Shown: in pieces, positions 56,909 to 64,000 of the stretch | Layout: the number at the start of each line of letters is the position of its first letter | Position numbering within the stretch: the stretch's first letter is position 1 | Origin: Saprospiraceae bacterium | GTDB taxonomy: Bacteria; Bacteroidota; Bacteroidia; Chitinophagales; Saprospiraceae | Direction: 5' to 3' | Assembly: GCA_016715405.1 (NCBI GenBank) | Contig: JADKAE010000006.1 | Location: 166,655 to 230,654 of the forward strand | DNA length: 64,000 nucleotides | Made by a program: the position numbers and the translations under genes | The notes under the pieces: model-generated | The model's database searches: none | What the model was told of the DNA's origin: nothing | What the model saw: only the letters and a program-made list of their open reading frames with translations

Positions 56909-59032
56909 TCAATTCCAAAAACTCCTGCTCCGTCAAAATCTGGACGGTGCCCAGTTCGCGGGCTTTTTTGAGCTTGGAGCCGGCGTCGTCGCCTACTACC
57001 AGGATATCCAGTTTAGAACTCACGGCGCTCAGGTTTTTGGCGCCGGCGGCTTTCGGCTTTTTCCTGGGCTTCTTTGCGGCTCATAGTTAGCAAGGCGCCC
57101 GTAAACAGGATGGTCTTGCCGTGCAGCGGCGCATTGGTATCGGCGGCTTTGGGGCGGTCTTCGTCGGTCTGATTCAGATTAAGCCCCAGCTTCTCCATGG
57201 TTTCGAGCATCTCGATGTTGCGGGGATTATGGAAAAAGGCGCTCAGGTTTTCTGCCACTACAGGGCCGATGTCTTTGATATGCAGGTAGTCGTCCACGGT
57301 CCACTGGCGCAAGTCGAGCAGGTGGTGGATTTCGGCGGCGATGAGCTTGGACACCTTTTTACCTACGTGGTGAATGCTCAGGCTGTGCAGCAGGCGGTGC
57401 AAAGGGTTTTGCCGGGCTTTGTCGACAGATTCGCGCAGGTTTTTGGCCGATTTTTCGCCAAATCCTTCCAGTTGCGCAATGCGGTCGTAGTCGAGGCGGT
57501 ACACGTCGGCGATATTGCGCAGCCAGCCCATCTCGTAGAAACGCCGGATAATGCTTTCGCCGAGGCCTTCGATGTCCATGGCGTCTTTGGAGACGTGGAA
57601 GATCATGCGCTCGAGGTCCTGGGCGCCGCACACGCAGTCGGGGCAGCGCCAGGCGGACTCGCCGGCTTCGCGCACCAGTTCGACGGGAGTAGCGGTGTTG
57701 TTTACCGGGCAAAAACGCGGAAAAACGATGGGTTCTTCCTTTCCCTGGCGCAGCTCGGGCAGCGACTTGACGATGTAGGGTATTACGTCGCCGGCGCGTT
57801 CTACCAGCACCGTGTCGCCGATGCGCAAGTCTTTGCCTGTGATGAAATCTTCGTTGTGTAGCGACACAGAAGAGATCGTAACGCCCGCCAATGCCACGGG
57901 CTCGAGTTTGGCGACGGGTGTGATGGAGCCGATTTTTCCTACCTGGTATTCTACGTTGATCAGCTTGGTGGTAGCCTGTTTGGCCTGGAATTTAAAAGCT
58001 ATTGCCCAGCGGGGGTGGTGGCTGGTATAGCCCGTGCGTTCTTGCAATTGCCGGTTGTTGACCTTCACCACCATGCCGTCGATCTCGTAGGGGTATTCCT
58101 CGCGTTGGCCTTGCCAGTAGAGGCAAAAATCGACTACTTCGCGGATATTGCCGCAGACTTTCCGCTCGGGGCCCGGCACTTTGAATCCCAATGCGCCCAG
58201 CATGTCGAGGCTTTCGGCGTGGGTTTCGAAGCGGCCCAGCATATCTTCGCCGGCGGTATTCACGGCGTAGCCCAGGGTATAGATAAAGGCTTCGAGTCCG
58301 CGGCGGGCCACCTCTTTGGGGTCTTTCATGCACAAGCCTCCGGCAGCCGTGTTGCGCGGATTGGCAAACAACTGAAGCCCCTCGGCCAGTCGCTGGTCGT
58401 TTATTTTTAAAATTATCCTTCCGAATGAGCACTTCGCCGCGTACTTCAACGCGAAAAATGCCGTGGCGGGAGAAAGCCGCCTGCAAGGGAATCGAACGTA
58501 TCACCCGCGCGTTGGCGGTGATATCTTCGCCCATCACGCCGTTGCCGCGGGTAGCGGCGCGGGTCAATTTGTCGTTTTCGTACACCAGGGCGATACTACC
58601 GCCGTCGAATTTGGGTTCGACCACATACGTGATATCCATATCCGGATTGGCATTGATAAACCGCTTGATCTGGGCGTCGAATTCGAAGAGGTCGTCGGCG
58701 TTGTAAGAGTTGGCCAGCGACAACATGGGCGTGAGGTGGGGCACCGACTGGAAGTCTTCGGTGAGGTCGGCCGATACGCGCTGCGTGGGCGAGTCGGGTC
58801 TCACCCAGTCGGGGTGTTCTTCTTCCAGGCGTTCGAGCAATTTGTAAAGCTGGTCGTATTCAAAATCGCTCACCACGGGGTCGTTGAGAATGTAGTATCG
58901 ATACTCGTGGTAAATAATCAGGCGCCGCAATTCGTCGAGTTGTTGTTGCGGCGAATTGCCGGCTTCGATGCCGGTTTGGAGGAATTGTTTGGAGCGTTCA
59001 AACAGCGCCCGTTGTTCGTCCTGGGTGTACAT
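56901..59032 (-). CDS. ligA: NAD-dependent DNA ligase (two frameshifts)
   Basis: Joined, the frames give about 710 residues, a complete LigA. The Ia domain has YHEYRYYILNDPVVSDFEYD. The adenylation Lys is residue 141 in VVEPKFDGGS, followed by TRGNGVMGEDIT, VRGEVLI and EIDGMVVKV. Then come the OB fold, a zinc finger region (CPVN ... CPDCVCG), helix-hairpin-helix repeats and a BRCT domain. Two breaks are visible: an A5 run near 58410 (should read DNFKKINDQRL), and an A3 run near 57056 after KAE, beyond which the BRCT continues as AGAKNLSAVSSKLDILVVG and ends EFLELMG at 56901. It seals nicks in replication and repair and is essential, so the breaks are most likely consensus errors. Confidence 0.94.
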
Positions 59033-59084
59033 ATCTGGTATTGGCTTTGCCCGGGGTGAAGATAGGGAGTATTCTGTGTTATCG

Positions 59085-59515
59085 GTTGTCAGTTGTCGGT
59101 TTTCTGTTCAAAGTCGACTTTGCGACTTTGCGCCCCGTCAATTCAGGCGGTGATTTCAAATCACCTCCTGAATTATCTCTGCAGACTTTCCCGTCCGTGA
59201 AATCCGTCTTATCCGTGAGAGATTCCTTTTGGACGGCGCCATGTATGCGCGGGAGGATCGCCCCTTCAGGGGTCGGGGGTTCGGGCAGGCAACCGTGCGA
59301 ACTAATGAATCCCTGGTTTGCCCCGGCCATCCCGGTTGCAGTTGGCCTCGACAACCCGGAATGCTCCTTCGCGATGGGTATAAAACCACATCGCTACGGA
59401 GCGCGGAGGTGCGACTGTGCGATTTGGGGGGACTGTTAGACTGCTGCGTAAACCTATAAACCCATAAACGAACCTAGAACCGACAACTCACAACCCACAA
59501 CAAAGGGCAGTCGGT
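59085..59515. repeat. Separated word arms (GGTTGTCAGTTGTCGG and its mirror) around an insert
   Basis: GGTTGTCAGTTGTCGG at about 59089-59104 and the mirrored GAACCGACAACTCACAACCC at about 59480-59500 look like the two arms of a word hairpin, but are separated by about 375 bp. The insert contains a 35-bp palindrome (59140-59174), no convincing gene, and a CATAAACC-type word near 59450. Confidence 0.6.
59140..59174. repeat. 35-bp near-perfect palindrome
   Basis: AATTCAGGCGGTGATTT pairs with CAAATCACCTCCTGAATT with one mismatch and no loop to speak of. Confidence 0.85.
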
Positions 59516-60019
59516 TTTATAAGAAACAAAATCTTTCGGCATTCAAAACTTGGAGAATAAACAGGCAACACTTATTTTTACAAAAATTAATAATCAAATG
59601 AAAATTTGCATTTTATACCCAAAAATAAAAAAACAATTTATATATGATTACTTATCCGGAATCTTACACGGTTCCTTTATTCGCTTTGATCAGGCAGACG
59701 CCGCACACGTGGTGGAATCCGGATTTGCGGGCGTGGGTAAGTGCCTGACTCTCCTACAAAATAGCGGCCTAAGATCAATACACGAGCAAAGGTTAATACG
59801 TCCTAGATGATTCAGCGTTCTGACCTACTGACAAAGTAAAGACGCAATGCGGGTTTGATTAGCCGACCTAGTAAACCTGCAATAGACGAATAAGTAAAGG
59901 TGCAATGGCACTGATGATCTGGAAAAGGTGACATGATGACAAAGTGAATTTACTCGGCAATAGCGCCTATGGTTGTTGTTGTCGATAAACATGAGTTCTG
60001 CACAATAAAGATAAAAAAT
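59516..60019. other. AT-rich stretch at the edge of the island
   Basis: Base composition drops clearly from here on. A frame at 59550-59810 (86 codons) has no recognisable feature and is not called. An imperfect hairpin with TCAGGCA/TGCCTGA ends lies at about 59689-59747. AAGTAAAGACGCAATG and AAGTAAAGGTGCAATGG form a short direct repeat near 59835 and 59892. Confidence 0.5.
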
Positions 60020-60631
60020 ATGGCAAAAAAAATAATAAACTATCGACTTGAAAGCCTTTCAGTATCAAACCCTGATAATTCTAAGAAGGGTGTAGTAACT
60101 GACTGTAATGTTGTAAATGACAGCATTATAACCACAACAGGCACTTACTCAAAATGCCTTGATTTTGGCGCAAAAGGCTTTATAAACACTAAAGTCTCTT
60201 TTACCGAATTCAACTCAAAAAAATTCTGCGTTCGTATTGTTTTTAAGGCTGGAAAAATAATCATGTCGCGTGAAAATCTTGTTGAATCGACATCTCTTCC
60301 TTTTGCCATATTTATAGATAAAGGCTCTACTGGTAATGACTTCGAGTTGCTAATTTCAATTCAAAATAAAAAATTTGGTTGGCAAACAGCATCCATCAAT
60401 TCTAGACTTAGTTTAAAAGCCACTGATTGGTATGATATCGCATTAGTGTACGATTTTGACACTTTGGGATTATTTATAAATGGAAATCTGATTTCTATCA
60501 ATGTTTTCCCAGTAGGCGAAATAGCAACTACTGATGGAGAGGAACTATGGATAGGAAGATGGACTTTAGATGGAAGATACCATTTTGGTGGACGCATGGC
60601 TATAATTGAGGTTTTTCAGATATTCCTTTAG
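60020..60631 (+). pseudogene. LamG-like (concanavalin-fold) fragment
   Basis: From MAKKIINYRLESLSVSN the frame encodes one LamG/jelly-roll domain of about 200 residues, with DFGAKGFINTKVSFTEF, WYDIALVYDF, LFINGNLIS and ELWIGRWTLDGRYHFGGRMAIIEV. The frame then ends, but LamG-like sequence (RTRSQLDNQRNTPEWF) continues in another frame and soon hits stops. No signal peptide is seen. It may once have been the N-terminal part of the LGFP/papain-like gene that follows; the 260 bp between them are full of stops in all frames. Codon use is AT-rich, unlike the rest of the window. Confidence 0.6.
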
Positions 60632-60889
60632 AACTCGATCACAATTAGATAATCAAAGAAATACTCCTGAATGGTTCATTAGGCGCAAGGAAATGATTGC
60701 AGAGACCTTAACATTCCATTAGGTTCCGCGAATACGATATTGCGTATGATGGTGCATGGAACCTTGGATTCAATTTTTCTCAAATGGTGTAATTATGTAT
60801 TCTGAGGGTTTTCCCGATGCCTTTAAACCCATGGTGCTATATCTCAATATTTATCCCACACAGAACTTCAACATCTCTTAGGGGCTTTA

Positions 60890-63115
60890 GTGAGTGATGA
60901 AATAGATGCTGGTGTTTCGGGCGTACGACGAAATGTATTTATGAGAGGAGCTATTTATTACGCTCCTAAAAATATACCAATCGAGACGTATGGACATATT
61001 TATAGGAGGTATTTAAATTTGGGTGGAAGTACCTCCTTTCTAGGGTTGCCGATTCGCTCGCCGTTAAAAATAAAGGGAGGCTCCATTCAAGCATTTGAGC
61101 GAGGAATGATTTTTCATGATGATAGTAAATTTGAAGCATTTGAAGTCCATGGAGATATTTTGGATAAATTTCTTACTACTGGTGGAATTACTGCTTGGGG
61201 ATTTCCTTTGAATAACGAGTCTGACTTATTTAGTAGAAACGGCATTGGCGAAAAAATCGGACGTTTCAACAATTTTGAAAAAGCAACTATCTTTTGGAGT
61301 CCAGAAACTGGAGCCCATTTAATACAAAAGGGGCAAATACTTGATAAGTATGAAAAAGAAGAATTGGGCGGGCCAATTGGACTACCTATTACAGATGAGC
61401 TATACTTTACCGATGCTAAAAAAGGGAATGTAACAGTTTATTGCTTTGAAAATGGTAGTATTACTTTTTATAGCAGTGGAGAAACCATAGTAAATCGCCC
61501 GTTTAAGTTGTATTTTGGAGAAATTAGCACTCAAGATGAAGATAATTGGCCATCAGGTGAAAATGACTTGTATGGTCAATTAAAGATCATGCAAAATGGA
61601 AGTGAAATATATAATCAACGCATACCCGAGGAAGGTATTTTGATAGAAAATAATTCTGGCGCTTTCAATTTTCAATGCCCAATAGTAATTACCCCAAATA
61701 ATGCACTCCAAACAATTCACTTTGAATTTGAAATTTGGGATGATGATGGAGGATTAAATTTCGATCGAGATCACTTAGGAACGCTTAAATTTGATTTAGA
61801 TGTTTTTAATAGTTGGGGGTTGAAGGGAAATCCTTCAGGGTTATTTAAATCTACAGGTTTTGATAAAACAAATTCATTTAAATGGGCAATACAGCCAGAT
61901 TTTGGAACAGGAGATGTTCAAGATTTTTGGGAATGTACTAATAAGGAAACCATAGAAATTACTCATGAAGAATTCGCTTTAGCATTTATAAATGTTTATG
62001 AAGACCCTGAATGGACTGATATAGAAGATCATATTGAATATAAATTTAGGAATAGTATTAGAAAGTCTGCGGAAAAAGGCAATTGCTTTTGGAATGTGTT
62101 TAGAAGCCTTGTACGCTTGGAAAGGAAATTCTCCAACATCTGTTCCCTTAAAAGATTTAATGACTTTACTCCATTAGAAGATATATTTAATATAAAACAC
62201 ATTTACCAATTAGGGGATTCTCACTTATGGTGGAGGCATGAAAACATGAAGCGCGATTTTAATTCAGCAAAAAATGTTTTCTGGCAAACAAAAATAGAAG
62301 CAGAAAGTGGCTCAATGCCACTAATTAACTTTTTTTCAAATTATGATTTTACTGGCGGCGGGCATACTGTTTTACCTATTGGTTGGGCAGCAAACATGCC
62401 AAATTGGGAAATTATAGTTTTTGATCCTAATACAGGAAATAGTGCTCCACAAAAAATCATAATTGACCCTGTTAAAGATACATTTCAATTTAATAGTTCT
62501 GGCTTAAGAAATTATAGTGGTGCAATAAAATCAGGCAGTAGAATCTTTTACAGTCCTTGGCACACTGTTAATCATCGACAGGAAGTTCCAAGTTTTGATC
62601 CTACTCTATTGTTATTAGGTGGCTTGCTATTTATTGTAATGGGATCAGTTGTAACTGATTCGATTACAAGTCTTGATAGCAAACCCCTTGAAATAAATGA
62701 CATATCAAAGACCCAATCGATTTACACCGTCAAGATTTTGAAAAGTATACAGATTATTTTGTTAGACATGGACATAGTAATAATGGTGGCGGACTTGGAG
62801 CAATAGATTCAGAAATATTACAAAAACTTTCCCAAAAACACACACATTAGGATCAGGCCTAAACAATCATATTCTTCTACAAAATTAACAAATGTTTTGT
62901 CAGACTTAAATCTTAACTTGACTAGTATCTTAATGGATCCGTCTGTATTAACAAAGATCGGCTTAGAAAGTATACAGAGCCTTGTTTTTAGTAAAAAAAT
63001 AGGAAAATATTTTGGTGGTAATCCCACATTGGTAGCTGAACTAAAGTCGGTAATCAAAGATATACGAGGTATAACTGGCTATAAGATAGATTTTATTCAT
63101 GCACTCAGGCTATAA
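60890..63115 (+). pseudogene. LGFP-repeat, C2-like and papain-like multidomain protein (broken)
   Basis: The main frame starts at a GTG and gives 638 residues. Three LGFP-type repeats come first (GGSTSFLGLPIRSP, TTGGITAWGFPLNNES, LGGPIGLPITDE). A C2-like beta domain follows (KLYFGEISTQDEDNWPSG ... FEIWDDDGG). A papain-like domain has a candidate Cys (EKGNCFWNVFRSL), His (GGGHTVLPIGW) and Asp/Asn (VFDPNTG), and then one hydrophobic segment (LLLLGGLLFIVMGSVV). Frame changes at about 62706 and 62840 lead to DPIDLHRQDFEKYTDYFVRHG and then to a last segment ending at 63115. Whether these are base errors or decay cannot be decided. A cell-wall-binding peptidase or toxin-like effector is possible; no type IX sorting domain is seen. 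Confidence 0.55.
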
Positions 63116-63249
63116 GTGATACTAAAATTAATTACGTTTAAGCATAATATGAAGTACTAACAACTTTAATCTTACTCTGAAAAAAAGATGAAAAATTCAA
63201 TATAGAAACTGACTGGAGTAGGGACAAATCAATTCGTCACAGAGTTAAA

Positions 63250-63512
63250 AAGGCAAGACAAATACCGCATTTCATATCAAACCAGGATTAGCAGGGCTTG
63301 AAATTCAGACATTTGGAGAAAAAGTAGACACAATTATTCAATTCGATTATAAAATCGGCAATTCATGGAAAACGAAAAAATATCTTGTTCCAATTGAAAA
63401 GTCAATTCGAATTATTCCTTCCCAAATCATGGATTCATCAATCTTAAAAGTGAATTCGGTCGATTCTTTATTTGGAGAAATAAAAAAAGTATTAAAATAT
63501 GATCCAATATAA
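63250..63512 (+). pseudogene. Start-less gene fragment
   Basis: An open frame of about 86 codons without ATG (FHIKPGLAGLEIQTFGEK ... KKVLKYDPI) ends 6 bp before the attC-like palindrome. It looks like the 3' end of a lost gene. The stretch 63116-63249 before it shows nothing. Confidence 0.4.
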
Positions 63513-63518
63513 AAATAT

Positions 63519-63586
63519 GCAGAACTATCGCTTCCTTGCCAGCCGCTCGCTAAACGCGGCGGTGTGCTAGGAAGCAAACGTTACGC
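63519..63586. other. attC-like imperfect palindrome
   Basis: Nested arms GCAGAAC/GTTACGC, GCTTCCT/AGGAAGC and GCCGC/GCGGC form one extended stem of 68 nt with unpaired bases, lying between a gene end and a gene start. The layout resembles integron attC sites, but the end boxes do not fit RYYYAAC/GTTRRRY. Confidence 0.45.
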
Positions 63587-63860
63587 CAATCAAACAAAAT
63601 GGAAAAAATCATTCGAAGAAGAAATTTATGAAATTGAAAACATTGCTGAGAATGAAGGCTGCATAGTAAGCCTGATTAAATATGTGACCCTCTTTGCAAT
63701 TGGATTTATTCTGCTTTGGATAATAACGCTCAAGATATTTGGTGCACTCGGATTTGAATACGCCAGATTTGTCAGTTTTATGATTTCAATTAGTCTAACT
63801 GGCTATTTCTTACATAGGATATTTAATCATTCGGACGAAGTGTATAAAATAATTTTCTAG
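63564..63860 (+). CDS. Small two-TM membrane protein of unknown function
   Basis: The frame encodes an acidic N-terminus (WKKSFEEEIYEIENIAENEGC) and two TM segments (YVTLFAIGFILLWIITLKIF; VSFMISISLTGYFLHRIF). A GTG at 63564 opens the frame but lies inside the palindrome. The ATG at 63600 (MEK) reaches the same frame only if the A6 run after it is two bases short, which would fit the error pattern of the window. The gene is flanked by palindromes on both sides. No family is recognised. Confidence 0.5.
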   Translation: MLGSKRYANQTKWKKSFEEEIYEIENIAENEGCIVSLIKYVTLFAIGFILLWIITLKIFGALGFEYARFVSFMISISLTGYFLHRIFNHSDEVYKIIF

Positions 63861-63862
63861 GC

Positions 63863-63911
63863 CTACTTTGTGCATAATCCGGCGAAAAGTGGGATATACA
63901 GCACGAGGTAG
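63863..63911. repeat. Imperfect hairpin downstream of the two-TM gene
   Basis: CTACTTTGTGC and GCACGAGGTAG form the outer stem and ATCC/GGGAT part of the inner stem. The remaining bases to the right edge (63912-64000) show nothing recognisable. Confidence 0.5.
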
Positions 63912-64000
63912 AAGATAGTGCCAGCGCGTTACAACAATTTCGGTTTTGGATACATCGTTTGTTTTATAGCTCAAGCCGACAAAAGCGGGGCGCCAGAGTG

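Noticed and set aside
59229..59459. Open frames on both strands between ligA and the AT-rich island
   Set aside because: Short, mutually overlapping and low in information; the region is better described as palindrome-bearing insert sequence.
1..64000. tRNA or rRNA genes
   Set aside because: No T-arm GGTTCGAATCC-type motif with a matching acceptor stem was found outside coding frames, and no rRNA-like sequence is present. A covariance search would be needed to be certain.
59516..64000. Prophage or integrative element call for the right-hand island
   Set aside because: No integrase, capsid, relaxase or tRNA attachment site is visible; only composition, decay and palindromes support foreign origin.

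Overview
The window reads as a chromosome fragment of a Bacteroidota bacterium, most likely from the Saprospiria/Saprospirales side of the phylum; the family level is inference. Support comes from exported giants with gliding-motility-associated or Por-type C-terminal sorting domains (type IX secretion), SprB-like and PKD repeats, promoter cores of the form TAnnTTTG, a DUF3109 protein, and the absence of clear Shine-Dalgarno sequences. No rRNA or tRNA gene was found.

Layout. 1-8.6 kb: a truncated secreted repeat protein, a DUF177-rpmF pair, ridA-like, trpS, an FAH-family hydrolase and a PKD/gliding-domain protein. 8.7-17.4 kb: a diverged YrdC-like protein, gyrB, an SprB-repeat adhesin, and a coupled SulP transporter-carbonic anhydrase operon. 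17.5-28 kb: a DUF4397 protein built from 633-bp tandem repeats, a dipeptide epimerase, a tocopherol-cyclase-like protein, a GAF/SpoIIE phosphatase, a probable unclassified small RNA with its own promoter and terminator, a DUF3109 protein, and a BioD-like/DRTGG ATPase. 28-41.5 kb: ileS, dnaX, a thiolase-fold protein lacking every catalytic residue, an S9 peptidase, an Ntn amidase, an FMN reductase, a GH43 enzyme and a REP-type (RAYT) transposase. 41.7-48.7 kb: an FtsX-type permease, pdxJ, a metallophosphatase, an unknown gene, paaD and sodA. 48.8-56 kb: a leftward run of small exported peptides and a thioredoxin-fold/propeller lipoprotein, divergent from a cytoplasmic helical-repeat protein. 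56-59 kb: an alpha/beta hydrolase and ligA. 59.5-64 kb: an AT-rich island of decayed genes with LamG, LGFP and papain-like segments and attC-like palindromes.

Two features run through the whole window. First, nearly every intergenic gap holds a hairpin or single arm made of short words (7-11 bp) repeated in tandem, often with the stop codon of the flanking gene inside the arm; a second family consists of ~100-bp palindromes of CCGCAGAG/CACGGAG words. Second, about twenty genes are split by 1-2 base indels, nearly all in homopolymers, including essential genes (gyrB, ileS, ligA). The submitted consensus therefore probably carries homopolymer errors, and those genes are annotated here as single loci across the break.

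The best leads are the word hairpins, the candidate small RNA, the A9 slippage site in dnaX, the catalytically empty thiolase, and the peptide/lipoprotein/helical-repeat locus at 48.8-56 kb.
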